Assembly: GCF_000023145.1 (NCBI RefSeq)
Contig: NC_012704.1
Coordinates: forward strand, 2,108,001-2,172,000
Direction of reading: 5' to 3'
From: Corynebacterium kroppenstedtii DSM 44385
Lineage (GTDB): Bacteria; Actinomycetota; Actinomycetes; Mycobacteriales; Mycobacteriaceae
Length of the DNA stretch: 64,000 nucleotides
Positions 53,988 to 64,000 of this stretch are shown here, piece after piece; position 1 is the stretch's first letter; every line of letters starts with the position of its first letter. A program made the position numbers and the translations under genes. Under the pieces are notes generated by a model. That model did no database searches. It had not been told where the DNA came from and worked only from the letters and a program-made list of their open reading frames with translations.

Positions 53988-56900
53988 CTAGCTAATGTCG
54001 CCGAAGCCTCCATCAAACCCCTGGTCATCCAGACGAACGGCCGCGCCGGTGAATTCGCCGTACGCACCGTCTTCGCCGTAGAAGCCGTCGCCGTAGCTGG
54101 TGTTCATGGAGAACGCCTGCGCACGGGCCTCCTCGGTCGGCTCAACCGAGATGTTCCGGTAGCGGGAGATGCCCGTACCAGCCGGAATGAGCTTACCGAT
54201 GATGACGTTCTCCTTCAGACCGATGAGCTTATCGGACCGCTTGTTGATCGCCGCATCGGTCAGGACACGCGTGGTCTCCTGGAACGACGCCGCCGACAAC
54301 CAGGATTCCGTGGCCAACGACGCCTTGGTGATACCCATGATCTCCTGACGGAAGGCGGCACCCTCGCCACCATTCGTCGCGACGGCCTTGTTAATAGCTC
54401 GCGCTTCGTTCCGATCAATCAGGCTACCCGGCAACAATTCGGTGGATCCCGAATCGACGACAGTCAGGCGTCGCAGCATCTGCCGGACAATGATCTCGAT
54501 GTGCTTGTCGTGAATCGCCACGCCCTGGTCACGGTAGACCTTCTGCACCTGCTCAATGAGGTGCTTCTGCACACCCGTCACGCCTTCAACGCGAAGCACT
54601 TCGTGCGGATCGGGAGCGCCACGTAGCAGTGGCTGGCCTGTGACAACATGGTCGCCGGTACGCAGCTGGTGTTCGAATCCGCCGGGTTCCTGCGTCACTG
54701 CCAGACCCTGGCGCTTCGACAGCTTCTCGTACACGACCTCGTCCTCGCCGTTGTCAGGCGTGATGGTCAGCGTGTAGAAGTTGCCGTCGTCTTCGAGCTT
54801 GATCGTGCCCTCAGTGGACGCGATCGGCGCCTGGTTCTTCGGCACGCGGGCCTCGAAGAGCTCCTGCACACGGGGCAAACCACCGGTGATATCGCCACCG
54901 ACACCACCTTGGTGGAACGTACGCATAGTCAGCTGCGTACCAGGCTCACCAATGGACTGTGCGGCGACGATACCGACGGCTTCTCCGATGTCCACCTTCT
55001 GGCCGGTGGCCATGGACCGTCCATAGCAGGTCGCACACACGCCGGTGGCGGTTTCACACATCATGACCGTCCGGACAGTAGCGGTCCGTACACCCTCGGC
55101 AACCATCTTCTTGGCTTCGGCATCGCCGACGAAGGCGCCACGCTCGTAAATAACGTCGCCATTGTCGTTGACAGCATCCTTGGCCAGGTAACGGCCGATC
55201 AGCGCGGTCTCCAAGAACTCAGCGCGGGTGAATTCTCCCGTTTCGTTGCCCTCAGCGTCCAACACCGGCTTCGCGACGTCGACCTCAAGACCCTTCCGAG
55301 TCCCACAGTCGTCTTCGCGCACGATAACGTCCTGAGCAACGTCGACAAGACGACGCGTGAGGTAACCGGAGTCTGCGGTACGCAGAGCGGTGTCGGCCAG
55401 GCCCTTACGCGAACCGTGCGAGTTGTTGAAGTACTCCAACACCGACAAGCCCTCACGGAAGGACGTCTTGATCGGGCGGGTGATGTAGTCACCACGCGAG
55501 TTCGTGACCATGCCCTTCATGCCAGCCAGCGTCCAGATCTGGCGCATGTTACCGGCAGCACCGGACTTCACGATCATCGGGATCGGGTTGTCGTCGGGGT
55601 AGATCTTCTCGACGGACTCACCAACGAAGTCGGTGCATTCCTTCCACAGGTCAACGAGGGAGCGGTAGCGCTCTTCGTTGTTGATCTTGCCTCGAGCGAG
55701 CTTCTTTTCGATGGTCGCAGCCTGCTTCTCGTACCGCTGCAGGATTTCTTCCTTGTTGGGAAGAACGAGCACGTCGTCCATGGAGATGGTGACGCAGGAC
55801 CGGGTTGCCCAGTAGAAACCGGCGTCCTTCATCTTGTCGACGGTCTGCGCGACGGTGATCATCGGGTACCGCGCGGCGAGGTCGTTGATGATGACGGCCT
55901 GTGCCTTCTTCGCCATGACACCGTTGACGAACGGGTAGTTCCACGGCAGCAGTTCGTTGAACATGATGCGGCCGAGAGTGGTGTGGGCGGTCCACTTCTG
56001 GCCACGCTGCCATCCGTCGGGGAACAGTTCTGCCTCGATGTCCTCCGGCGGGCGGAGGTGGCTGATGCGAACCTCGATCGGTGCCTGGAGGCCAAGCACT
56101 CCGCGGTCGCGCGCCATGAGGGCCTCGGCGAAGGACGAGTAGGTGCCACGCTTCGGGCCGTTCTCGTCGGCTTCGTGGTAGGCGCCCTCGCCACCGAGCT
56201 GATCCTCGCTCTTTTCCAGGGTGAGGAAGTAAAGGCCGGTCACCATGTCCAGACGCGGCATGGCCAGTGGTTTACCGGATGCCGGGGACAGAATGTTGTT
56301 GGAGGCGAGCATCAGCACGCGGGCCTCAGCCTGAGCCTCCGCGGACAGCGGCAGGTGGACAGCCATCTGGTCACCGTCGAAGTCAGCGTTGAAGGCCTCA
56401 CATGCCAAGGGGTGCAGCTGGATAGCTTTGCCCTCGACGAGGACCGGCTCGAACGCCTGAATACCCAGGCGGTGCAGCGTCGGCGCACGGTTGAGCATGA
56501 CGGGGTGTTCCGCGATGGCTTCTTCGAGGACGTCCCACACTTCGGGACGCTGCCGCTCAACCATCCGCTTCGCAGAGCGAATGTTCTGCGCATAGGACTT
56601 CTCCACCAGGCGCTTCATGACGAATGGCTTGAACAGCTCCAACGCCATGAGCTTCGGCAGACCGCACTGGTGCAGTTTCAACTGCGGGCCGACGATAATC
56701 ACCGAACGGCCGGAGTAGTCGACACGCTTACCCAGCAAGTTCTGACGGAAGCGGCCCTGCTTACCTTTCAGCAGGTCAGAGAGCGACTTCAGCGGACGGT
56801 TGCCGGGGCCCGTGACCGGGCGTCCACGACGGCCGTTGTCGAAGAGCGCGTCGACGGATTCCTGAAGCATGCGCTTCTCATTGTTCACGATGATCTCGGG

Positions 56901-57986
56901 CGCGCCGAGGTCGATCATGCGCTTCAGGCGGTTGTTACGGTTGATGACGCGACGGTACAGGTCGTTGAGGTCCGACGTCGCGAACCGGCCACCGTCGAGC
57001 TGAACCATCGGGCGAAGCTCGGGCGGGATCACCGGGATGGCGTCCAGGACCATCGCTGCCGGGTCATTCCCGGAGCGCAGGAAAGCGGCGACAACACGCA
57101 GGCGCTTGAGCGCGCGGACCTGCTTTTGTCCCTTGCCGTCGCGGATAACCTCGCTGAGTTTCTCCGCTTCTGCTTCGAGGTCGAAGTTCTTGATCAGCGT
57201 CTGGATGGCTTCTGCACCCATGCCGCCGGTGAAGTAGTCCTCGTAGCGGTCGACAAGCTCGGAGTAGATGGTTTCGTCGACGATCATCTGCTTGGGGGCA
57301 AGCTTGATGAACGTGTTCCAAATCTCGTCGAGCCGGTCGATTTCACGCTCGGCACGCTCACGGATGTGGCGCATCTCGCGCTCGGCGGCGTTCTGAACCT
57401 TGCGCTTGGCGTCGGCTTTCGCACCGTTGGACTCGAGCTCTTTGAGGTCTTCTTCCAGCTTCTGCTGGCGCTCCGCGAGTTCTTCGTCGCGGTCGGCCTC
57501 GACCTCTTTCTTCTCCATGAAGATGTCGGCTTCGAGGGTTTCTTGGTCCGTGTGACGGGCCTCCTCGTCCACCGAGGTGATGATGTTCGCGGCGAAGTAG
57601 ATGATCTTTTCCAGATCTTTCGGCGCGAGGTCCAGCAGGTACCCCAGGCGTGAGGGGACGCCTTTGAAGTACCAGATGTGGGTGACGGGCGCGGCCAGCT
57701 CGATGTGGCCCATGCGCTCACGGCGGACCTTGGACTTGGTCACTTCCACGCCACAGCGTTCACAGACGATGCCCTTGTAGCGGACACGCTTGTATTTACC
57801 GCAGGCGCATTCCCAGTCGCGGGTTGGCCCGAAGATGCGTTCGCAGAACAGGCCGTCCTTCTCGGGTTTTAGGGTGCGGTAGTTGATGGTCTCGGGCTTC
57901 TTGACCTCGCCGTGTGACCAGCGACGGATGTCATCGGCCGTGGCGAGACCGATGCGGAGCTCGTCGAAAAGATTGACGTCGAGCAC
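53988..57986 (-). CDS. rpoC: DNA-directed RNA polymerase beta' subunit
   Basis: A 1,332-residue subunit starting at GTG 57986 ([20 protein letters not shown]). This start has AAAGGA six bases upstream and matches relatives; the longer frame to 58010 is rejected. Zinc site [20 protein letters not shown], the catalytic [16 protein letters not shown] with three Asp for Mg2+, and the second zinc site near [13 protein letters not shown] are intact. An acidic/aromatic C-terminal tail ends the protein. It follows rpoB by 66 bases. Confidence 0.98.
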   Translation of the reverse strand: MLDVNLFDELRIGLATADDIRRWSHGEVKKPETINYRTLKPEKDGLFCERIFGPTRDWECACGKYKRVRYKGIVCERCGVEVTKSKVRRERMGHIELAAPVTHIWYFKGVPSRLGYLLDLAPKDLEKIIYFAANIITSVDEEARHTDQETLEADIFMEKKEVEADRDEELAERQQKLEEDLKELESNGAKADAKRKVQNAAEREMRHIRERAEREIDRLDEIWNTFIKLAPKQMIVDETIYSELVDRYEDYFTGGMGAEAIQTLIKNFDLEAEAEKLSEVIRDGKGQKQVRALKRLRVVAAFLRSGNDPAAMVLDAIPVIPPELRPMVQLDGGRFATSDLNDLYRRVINRNNRLKRMIDLGAPEIIVNNEKRMLQESVDALFDNGRRGRPVTGPGNRPLKSLSDLLKGKQGRFRQNLLGKRVDYSGRSVIIVGPQLKLHQCGLPKLMALELFKPFVMKRLVEKSYAQNIRSAKRMVERQRPEVWDVLEEAIAEHPVMLNRAPTLHRLGIQAFEPVLVEGKAIQLHPLACEAFNADFDGDQMAVHLPLSAEAQAEARVLMLASNNILSPASGKPLAMPRLDMVTGLYFLTLEKSEDQLGGEGAYHEADENGPKRGTYSSFAEALMARDRGVLGLQAPIEVRISHLRPPEDIEAELFPDGWQRGQKWTAHTTLGRIMFNELLPWNYPFVNGVMAKKAQAVIINDLAARYPMITVAQTVDKMKDAGFYWATRSCVTISMDDVLVLPNKEEILQRYEKQAATIEKKLARGKINNEERYRSLVDLWKECTDFVGESVEKIYPDDNPIPMIVKSGAAGNMRQIWTLAGMKGMVTNSRGDYITRPIKTSFREGLSVLEYFNNSHGSRKGLADTALRTADSGYLTRRLVDVAQDVIVREDDCGTRKGLEVDVAKPVLDAEGNETGEFTRAEFLETALIGRYLAKDAVNDNGDVIYERGAFVGDAEAKKMVAEGVRTATVRTVMMCETATGVCATCYGRSMATGQKVDIGEAVGIVAAQSIGEPGTQLTMRTFHQGGVGGDITGGLPRVQELFEARVPKNQAPIASTEGTIKLEDDGNFYTLTITPDNGEDEVVYEKLSKRQGLAVTQEPGGFEHQLRTGDHVVTGQPLLRGAPDPHEVLRVEGVTGVQKHLIEQVQKVYRDQGVAIHDKHIEIIVRQMLRRLTVVDSGSTELLPGSLIDRNEARAINKAVATNGGEGAAFRQEIMGITKASLATESWLSAASFQETTRVLTDAAINKRSDKLIGLKENVIIGKLIPAGTGISRYRNISVEPTEEARAQAFSMNTSYGDGFYGEDGAYGEFTGAAVRLDDQGFDGGFGDIS

Positions 57987-58052
57987 GTAACGTCCTTTCC
58001 CCTCGTTCACGAGGGTTGTTCGGATGATTACTGGTTACTAGTTGGGAGGTCT

Positions 58053-61000
58053 CTACACCGCGTCAGCGTCGAAGCGCTCGTCGCGGGAGAGGTTAATACC
58101 CAAGGATGCGTTGGCTTGGTCGAGGTCGTCATCGTCGGCACCCAGATCAACCGGGGTTCCGTCGGCGGAGAGGACCTCAACGTTAAGGCACAGAGACTGC
58201 AGCTCTTTGAGCAACACCTTGAAGGACTCCGGAATTCCCGGGTCGGGGATGTTGTCGCCCTTCACGATGGCTTCGTACACCTTGACACGGCCGACGACGT
58301 CGTCGGATTTGATGGTCAGGAGTTCCTGCAGCGTGTAGGCGGCCCCGTAGGCCTGCATGGCCCACACTTCCATCTCACCGAAGCGCTGGCCACCGAACTG
58401 TGCTTTACCACCGAGCGGCTGCTGGGTGATCATGGAGTACGGGCCGGTGGAGCGCGCGTGGATCTTCTCGTCGACCAGGTGGTGCAGCTTCAGCATGTAC
58501 ATGTAGCCCACGGAGATCGGCTGCTGGAAGGGCTCGCCCGTCCGGCCGTCGATCAGGGTGGATTTGCCGAATTCGTTAACCATTTGGTCGCCGTCGCGGT
58601 TGGGCCGCGAGGAGCGCATCAGTCCGGACAGCTCTTCGTTGGTCGTGCCGTCGAACACCGGGGTGGCAACGCGGGAATCGGCGGGGACGTCGTAGAGGTC
58701 CTCCGGCAACGTTTCCAGCATGGCCTTGATCGCGGGGTCCTGGGACTCGGGGTCAACCTTCCACCCGGATTTCGCGAGCATACCAAGGTGAAGTTCCAGC
58801 ACCTGGCCGATGTTCATACGACGCGGCACACCGTGCGTGTTCAGAATGACGTCAACCGGCGTTCCGTCGGGCAGGAACGGCATGTCCTCGGCAGGCAAGA
58901 TCTTGCCGACGACACCCTTGTTGCCGTGGCGGCCGGAGAGCTTATCGCCGTCCTGGATCTTGCGCTTCTGTGCGACGTACACGCGGACCATCTGGTTGAC
59001 ACCGGGTGCGAGGTCGTCGTCGTCTTCGCGGGAGAACACGCGAACGCCGATGACCTTGCCTGTTTCACCGTGCGGAACCTTCATGGAGGTGTCGCGAACT
59101 TCGCGGGCCTTCTCGCCGAAGATGGCGCGGAGGAGCCGCTCTTCCGGCGTCAACTCGGTTTCACCCTTCGGGGTGACCTTACCGACGAGGATATCGCCGT
59201 CGCGAACGTCGGCACCGATGCGGACGATACCGCGTTCATCAAGGTCAGCGAGGATATCTTCGGATGCGTTCGGGATATCGCGGGTGATTTCCTCTGGCCC
59301 CAGCTTGGTGTCGCGGGCGTCGATCTCGTGTTCCTCAATGTGAATTGAGGTGAGGACATCTTCCTCGACAATCCGCTGGTTGAGGATGATGGCGTCCTCG
59401 TAGTTGTGGCCTTCCCATGGCATGAATGCCACGAGGAGGTTACGGCCGAGAGCCATCTCACCGTTCTCGGTGCCGGGACCGTCGGCGAGGGCTTGTCCCT
59501 CTTCGATGCGGTCGCCAGCCTCAACGAGGGGCTTCTGGTTGTAGCAAGTCCCCTGGTTGGTGCGCTCAAACTTGCGCAGCAGGAAGGTGTCGCGCTGGCC
59601 GTCATCGCCAAGGGTGGTGATGAAGTCTGCACACACCGTTTCGACGACACCCGAGCGGCGAGCGATCACAACGTCGCCGGCGTCGTGGGCGGCGCGCAGT
59701 TCCATACCAGTGCCGACGAAGGGCGCTTCGTTGCGCAGCAGCGGCACAGCCTGGCGCTGCATGTTCGCACCCATTAGGGCACGGTTGGCGTCGTCATGCT
59801 CCAGGAACGGAATCATGGCGGTAGCCACGGACACCATCTGGCGCGGGGACACATCCATGTAGTCCACTTCACTTGCGGGGACGACCTCAACGTTTCCGCC
59901 TTTCATGCGGACCTCGACGGTGTCCTCAACGAAGCGACCTTCGGAGTCCATCTTCGTGTTTGCCTGCGCGACGATGTGCCGGTCTTCCTCATCAGCGGTG
60001 AGGTAGTCAACAACGTCGGTAGCCTGCCCATTTTCGACGCGACGGTACGGCGTCTCGATGAACCCGAACGGGTTAACACGTGCGTAGGACGCGAGGGAGC
60101 CGATCAAGCCAATGTTCGGACCCTCAGGCGTCTCGATCGGGCACATGCGGCCGTAGTGCGAGGCGTGGACGTCACGAACATCCAGGCCGGCGCGCTCACG
60201 CGACAGACCGCCAGGTCCAAGGGCGGACAGGCGACGCTTGTGAGTCAGGCCAGACAGGGAGTTGTTTTGGTCCATGAACTGCGACAACTGCGACGTTCCG
60301 AAGAACTCGCGGATCGCGGCCGACACGGGACGCACGTTGATCAGCGAGGTCGGCGTGATGGATTCCGCGTCCTGCGTGGTCATGCGCTCACGCACAACAC
60401 GCTCCATACGCGACAGGCCGACGCGAACCTGGTTCTGGACCAGTTCGCCGACGGTGCGGAGGCGTCGGTTACCAAAGTGGTCGATATCGTCCGTGGCGAT
60501 CATCAGCTCGGTGCCGTCGGGCGATTCCATCGTCCGCTCACCGGCGTGCAGACGCACCAAGTACTCAATGGTGGTCAGGATGTCTTCTTCAGTCAGCGTG
60601 TGCTCACCCGTGGTGGAGCCGCCACCCAATCCGAGCTTACGGTTCACCTTGTAGCGACCAACCTTCGCCAGGTCATAGCGCTTCGGGTTGAAGAAGCTGT
60701 TGTCCAGCAAAGCCTGAGCGGAGTCGCGCGTGGGTGATTCACCCGGGCGCTGCTTGCGGTAGATCTCCAGGAGAGCTTCGTCGGTATTAGCGACGCCATC
60801 GTGCTCAAGGGTGGACATCATGAGTTCGGAGAAACCGAAACGATCCGTGATGTCCTGCGTCGACAAGCCCAAAGCCTTCAACAGCACAGTGACGGGCTGA
60901 CGACGCTTACGGTCGATGCGGACGCCGACGGTGTCGCGCTTATCGATGTCGAACTCCAACCATGCACCGCGGGAAGGGATGACCTTGACGGAGTGCAGAG

Positions 61001-61559
61001 GGCGCTCGGTCGACTTGTCGATGGACTCGTCGAAGTACACGCCAGGAGAGCGAACCAACTGGGACACGATGACACGCTCGGTACCGTTGATGATGAACGT
61101 GCCTTTGTCCGTCATCATTGGGAAATCGCCAATGAAGACGGTCTGGCTTTTAATTTCGCCAGACATGGCGTTGGTGAATTCCGCCGTCACATAGAGCGGG
61201 GCGGAGTAGTTAATGTCCTTATCCTTGGCTTCATCGATCGTGTTCTTGACGTCGTCGAAGCGGGGCTCGGATAGGGTGAGGGACATGTTGCCGGAGTAGT
61301 CCTCAATGGGAGACAACTCCTCTAGGATATCCTCCAGGCCGCTGGTAATACGCGCGCCTTCTTCGGACTCAGCCTGCTTCTTAGCGCGCCATTCGGGTGC
61401 GCCAATAAGCCACGCGAACGAGTCGCGCTGCAGATCGAGGAGGCCAGGGACCTCGATCGGCTCTTTAATCTTCGCGAACGAGTAGCGTTTCGTCGCGCCG
61501 GGGATTCCGGACGTTAAACTGGTCTGGCGGGAGACTGCCAAGATGGGTCCTTCCAGCAC
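58053..61559 (-). CDS. rpoB: DNA-directed RNA polymerase beta subunit
   Basis: A 1,168-residue subunit starting at GTG 61559 ([14 protein letters not shown]). The rifampicin pocket reads [20 protein letters not shown] and [10 protein letters not shown], that is, wild type. The region [19 protein letters not shown] and the C-terminal anchor [10 protein letters not shown] are intact. Upstream lies a 471-base gap after rplL with an attenuator-like terminator. Confidence 0.98.
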   Translation of the reverse strand: MLEGPILAVSRQTSLTSGIPGATKRYSFAKIKEPIEVPGLLDLQRDSFAWLIGAPEWRAKKQAESEEGARITSGLEDILEELSPIEDYSGNMSLTLSEPRFDDVKNTIDEAKDKDINYSAPLYVTAEFTNAMSGEIKSQTVFIGDFPMMTDKGTFIINGTERVIVSQLVRSPGVYFDESIDKSTERPLHSVKVIPSRGAWLEFDIDKRDTVGVRIDRKRRQPVTVLLKALGLSTQDITDRFGFSELMMSTLEHDGVANTDEALLEIYRKQRPGESPTRDSAQALLDNSFFNPKRYDLAKVGRYKVNRKLGLGGGSTTGEHTLTEEDILTTIEYLVRLHAGERTMESPDGTELMIATDDIDHFGNRRLRTVGELVQNQVRVGLSRMERVVRERMTTQDAESITPTSLINVRPVSAAIREFFGTSQLSQFMDQNNSLSGLTHKRRLSALGPGGLSRERAGLDVRDVHASHYGRMCPIETPEGPNIGLIGSLASYARVNPFGFIETPYRRVENGQATDVVDYLTADEEDRHIVAQANTKMDSEGRFVEDTVEVRMKGGNVEVVPASEVDYMDVSPRQMVSVATAMIPFLEHDDANRALMGANMQRQAVPLLRNEAPFVGTGMELRAAHDAGDVVIARRSGVVETVCADFITTLGDDGQRDTFLLRKFERTNQGTCYNQKPLVEAGDRIEEGQALADGPGTENGEMALGRNLLVAFMPWEGHNYEDAIILNQRIVEEDVLTSIHIEEHEIDARDTKLGPEEITRDIPNASEDILADLDERGIVRIGADVRDGDILVGKVTPKGETELTPEERLLRAIFGEKAREVRDTSMKVPHGETGKVIGVRVFSREDDDDLAPGVNQMVRVYVAQKRKIQDGDKLSGRHGNKGVVGKILPAEDMPFLPDGTPVDVILNTHGVPRRMNIGQVLELHLGMLAKSGWKVDPESQDPAIKAMLETLPEDLYDVPADSRVATPVFDGTTNEELSGLMRSSRPNRDGDQMVNEFGKSTLIDGRTGEPFQQPISVGYMYMLKLHHLVDEKIHARSTGPYSMITQQPLGGKAQFGGQRFGEMEVWAMQAYGAAYTLQELLTIKSDDVVGRVKVYEAIVKGDNIPDPGIPESFKVLLKELQSLCLNVEVLSADGTPVDLGADDDDLDQANASLGINLSRDERFDADAV

Positions 61560-62030
61560 CTCACGCGGGGTGACCGTGCTCGCTGTGGTTTGCCTGCGTG
61601 AAAAGAGTGAGTGTCTTCTTCCAAAAAGCGGATCATCCGTGGTTGGATATCACTAAAGGACCTTGTCAAATCCTGTTTTTGAAGGAATTGGTACAAGGCC
61701 TAAAAAGAAATCTGTGCACGGGGATCAAGCGCAACGGACTATCTTATACTAGTTATGGCACCATGTCTAATGGTTTTTATCACTCTGTGGTGGGGGCGCG
61801 GAACTTAGCGTGCAGCTCCGCGGTGGGGCGCGGTGGAACGTCGCGCGAACGGACGGGGCGCCTACACCACTACCCTAGCGCCAATACCCTAGTACATATG
61901 ACAAAACAGGGGCCTACCATGGTGGGAAGCCCCTGTTTGCGGTATTTACGCTGCACACCGTTCCCGCACCGTATGGGCCGGAATCGGGTGCGCTGCGCGT
62001 TGCGCTGAGTTAATCGCGCATATCCCTGTC
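61560..62030. promoter_or_regulatory. rplL-rpoB intergenic region
   Basis: A 471-base gap. It holds the terminator/attenuator after rplL (61901-61938) and an AT-rich stretch (TCTTATACTAGTTATGG near 61741-61757) that may contain an rpoB promoter. No gene is seen. Confidence 0.5.
61901..61938 (-). terminator. terminator or attenuator between rplL and rpoB
   Basis: On the minus strand AAACAGGGGC pairs with GCCCCTGTTT around a 15-base loop that itself contains CCACCATGG, followed by TTGTCAT. It probably lets only part of the ribosomal transcription continue into rpoBC. Confidence 0.75.
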
Positions 62031-62417
62031 TTACTTGAGGGAAACCTTTGCGCCAGCCTCTTCGAGCTTGGTCTTGGCAGCCTCGGCGTCATCCTTGGAG
62101 GCACCTTCGAGGATAGCCTTCGGAGCGGACTCAACGAGGTCCTTAGCTTCCTTCAGACCCAGGCCGGAGACGACCTCGCGGACGACCTTAATAACGCCGA
62201 TCTTCTTGGCGCCAGCGTCCTCGAGCACGACGTCGAACTCGTCCTTCTCTTCCTCAGCAGCAGCCTCGCCACCGGCAGCGCCTGCAGCAGCAACAGCAAC
62301 CGGAGCAGCAGCGGTGACGTCGAAGGTCTCTTCGAAGAGGTTCTTGAACTCGGTGAGCTCAACGAGGGTCATTTCCTTGAAAGCTTCGATGAGCTCTTCG
62401 TTGGTGTACTTAGCCAT
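62031..62417 (-). CDS. rplL: 50S ribosomal protein L7/L12
   Basis: A 128-residue stalk protein: N-terminal dimerisation helix region ([21 protein letters not shown]), Ala-rich hinge (about 35-55) and C-terminal domain ([33 protein letters not shown]-type block, [11 protein letters not shown]). Multiple dimers bind L10 and recruit translation factors. Confidence 0.98.
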   Translation of the reverse strand: MAKYTNEELIEAFKEMTLVELTEFKNLFEETFDVTAAAPVAVAAAGAAGGEAAAEEEKDEFDVVLEDAGAKKIGVIKVVREVVSGLGLKEAKDLVESAPKAILEGASKDDAEAAKTKLEEAGAKVSLK

Positions 62418-62490
62418 GATATGGCTTCCTTTCTACGCGTCTTCGTGTGGGAGGTTCCGTACCCGCCTGTCGGCGGCGAACCGACAGTGT

Positions 62491-63003
62491 TTACTTCTTC
62501 TCCTCGAGGGCCGCGGCCAGGCGTGCCATCTCGGAATGCGGTGCGCCCAGCAAGGACGCAACGTTTGCCAGAACGCCGTTGAATCCACCGGCGATCTTGG
62601 ACAGTGTGGTCTCGCGGTTGTCCATGTCCGCGAGCTGCTGGATCTGCTCGGCCGTCAGAGCCGAACCATCCATTGTTCCGCCTTTAACCACGAAAGCGTC
62701 GTGGTCTGCGCCGAACTTCTTCATTGCCTTCGCGGCATCGACCGCTTCGCCATTGATGAATGCAATAGCGGTGGGGCCGTTAAGAAGTTCTTCGTCAAGA
62801 CCTTCGACGCCAGCTTCGCGTGCGGCGAGCTTGATCATGGTGTTCTTGGCGACGGAGTATTCAACCTCAGCGCCAAGTTCCTTTCGCAGCTCTGTCATCT
62901 CAGTAACGGACAGACCACGGTATTCCGTCAGGATTGCACTGCTTGCGTTCTGGAAACGCGCAGTGAGCTCCTTGACAGCTGCAGTGTTCTTCGGGTTGGC
63001 CAT
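62491..63003 (-). CDS. rplJ: 50S ribosomal protein L10
   Basis: A 170-residue L10 (ELTARFQNASSAILTEYRGL, VAKNTMIKLAAREAG) with the C-terminal helix that binds L7/L12. ATG 63003 follows GGAAGGAGGCGAGAGTAC; the longer frame to 63099 runs into the leader and is rejected. In bacteria L10 with L7/L12 often represses its own mRNA through the leader. Confidence 0.97.
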   Translation of the reverse strand: MANPKNTAAVKELTARFQNASSAILTEYRGLSVTEMTELRKELGAEVEYSVAKNTMIKLAAREAGVEGLDEELLNGPTAIAFINGEAVDAAKAMKKFGADHDAFVVKGGTMDGSALTAEQIQQLADMDNRETTLSKIAGGFNGVLANVASLLGAPHSEMARLAAALEEKK

Positions 63004-63677
63004 GTACTCTCGCCTCCTTCCTTCGGTAAGTTTCACCGTCGGGGAGACCCAATGAGTAACGCCCCGCACAGGAGGCGGGGCGCGCAATTCCTTCATCACT
63101 CGCTATATCGTGTCCGGGTTCCGACGTTCGCGTCGGCTACACCCTGAACTTCGCACTTCCCGGTTGAAGCCTTGTATCCGGTTAGAGCCTGGAGTGTGGT
63201 GATGAATACTTTGCGTTCGCGTTGTCTCCTGCGTGGGCCGTCACTCGGATGAGCAACACTTCGCTCAGATTTCCCTGAGGACCGACGGTCTGTGGTGAAA
63301 CGTGAACTATCCTAAAGTTCCTCGGTGGAGACTACACACCGAGTCCACATTTTCAAAATCGACGACGTTTGGGGGCGACGCAGTTCCGACATTTGGGTCG
63401 ACGCTCGAACGTCGCAGCCTCATCGTCGGCAATTAGGCCCGCCGTCGGCTTGCCATCAACCCGCAATGCTTCGGTTTGCAAAAAGAAGGATTGTCATACA
63501 TCTGCGTCTATAGTAGAAAAGCATAATCGGCACAATTTTCCGCGCACGTTTTACCTGCGCAAGATCGGTAGGCATTCCTCGTGCGCGACTGTGCCTACAA
63601 CACATGACCATACGCGATGCATGTGACCCCGCGTGATGCACATTTGAAGTTTTACCGCCTCATTGAAGGAGTTATCA
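63004..63677. promoter_or_regulatory. rplJ leader and divergent promoter region
   Basis: A 674-base gap between rplJ (minus) and the small plus-strand gene. Its left part should be the rplJ leader RNA: the hairpin GCCCCGC/GCGGGGC with a 7-base loop (63061-63081) lies 58 bases upstream of the start. CGTCGGC words occur at 63424 and 63442. The right part is AT-richer and should hold the promoter of the gene at 63678. Confidence 0.5.
63061..63081 (-). ncRNA. hairpin in the probable L10 leader RNA
   Basis: A perfect 7-bp stem GCCCCGC/GCGGGGC encloses a 7-base loop, located in the rplJ 5' leader. It could be part of the L10-binding leader structure; without T-tail it is not a terminator. Confidence 0.45.
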
Positions 63678-63968
63678 ATGATCGTTCTTCCCCCACCCGC
63701 TGATATGTCCAACGTTGACATCGTCGAATCGCACGTTCACAGCGGTTCCAGCACCAGCGAAGCTGCGCTGAAGCAGTGGATCGAGGGTGGCGACTACGTC
63801 AAGCCGACGTTCGAGACCCGCGACAACGTGCAGTTCCAGCTCCCCCACGGGGAAACAGCGAGTGCGGGCGACACGGTCGCGAAAGCCACCGACGGCACCT
63901 TCTTTGTGAAGCCGCAGCCGAAGGACTTCACCCAGAACCTGATTGACCAGGTCAGCCAGGGGCTGTAA
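63678..63968 (+). CDS. small conserved-looking protein of unknown function
   Basis: A 96-residue soluble protein starting at ATG 63678, six bases after GAAGGAG; a TTG at 63663 is rejected because it lies before that site. It opens MIVLPPPADMSNVDIVESHV and has an even, low-complexity-free composition, two Trp/Phe-bearing segments and no membrane segment or signal peptide. I recognise no family. Strong ribosome site and codon use like its neighbours support a real gene. Confidence 0.6.
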   Translation: MIVLPPPADMSNVDIVESHVHSGSSTSEAALKQWIEGGDYVKPTFETRDNVQFQLPHGETASAGDTVAKATDGTFFVKPQPKDFTQNLIDQVSQGL

Positions 63969-64000
63969 GACTCGGCGAGCAAACGAATTCGGGATCACTG

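Noticed and set aside
54648-57653. A 1,001-codon open frame on the plus strand
   Set aside because: It lies antisense to rpoC over its full length, has no domain similarity, and arises from the codon bias of the real gene.
58116-59348. A 410-codon open frame on the plus strand
   Set aside because: It is antisense to rpoB, with no motif or ribosome site.

Overview
The window reads as a chromosomal segment of a Corynebacterium. The evidence is the RpoB N-terminus ([12 protein letters not shown]), the minus-strand gene order rplJ-rplL-rpoB-rpoC ... rpsL-rpsG-fusA-tuf ... rpsJ-to-rpsQ ... rplN-rplX-rplE, frequent GTG starts, DtxR-like iron boxes and mycobactin-type tailoring enzymes. I cannot name the species. 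No tRNA, rRNA, CRISPR array or complete insertion sequence was seen.

Layout, left to right. 1-5 kb: a frameshifted poly-gamma-glutamate synthase (pgsB-like) gene running off the edge, a secreted snapalysin-type metalloprotease, a small secreted protein and the C-terminal remnant of a sortase-anchored VaFE surface protein. 5.1-6.4 kb: rplE-rplX-rplN. 6.7-30.6 kb: an iron-acquisition island lying exactly between rplN and rpsQ, two genes that are adjacent in most bacteria. 30.9-36.0 kb: the S10 operon rpsJ to rpsQ. 36.0-37.7 kb: a long non-coding stretch with a dispersed repeat. 37.7-41.8 kb: an Asp23/AmaP envelope-stress type operon. 42-44 kb: a methyltransferase and a secreted serine-hydrolase-like protein. 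44.5-49.2 kb: tuf, fusA, rpsG, rpsL. 49.7-53.4 kb: two low-complexity membrane proteins and a ribokinase-like gene. 54-61.6 kb: rpoC and rpoB. 62-63 kb: rplL and rplJ. 63.7 kb: a small orphan gene on the plus strand.

The island encodes what looks like a complete assembly line for a mixed catecholate/hydroxamate siderophore. Isochorismatase and an EntA-type dehydrogenase make 2,3-dihydroxybenzoate, an EntE-type ligase loads it on a separate aryl carrier protein, and a 2,538-residue NRPS (C-A-T-degenerate C/E-C-T-TE) extends and releases it. The second carrier of the NRPS has no adenylation domain in cis; a stand-alone adenylation protein next door probably loads it in trans. An MbtG-like lysine N-hydroxylase and an MbtK/IucB-like acyltransferase supply the hydroxamate. 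A binding lipoprotein and a siderophore reductase fused to a methyltransferase-like domain handle the returning ferric complex. Three DtxR-like boxes lie in the three divergent promoter regions. An exporter ABC operon ends the cluster, but its first permease gene is frameshifted and its second has an in-frame stop. No isochorismate synthase or importer permease is present in the window.

The main unexplained structure is a modular intergenic repeat, seen in four places and built from units resembling ATATTCCCCCGCACTTTT around a small palindrome. Also unusual are several perfect 15-17 bp palindromes near promoters and a local cluster of the word CGTCGGCAA.
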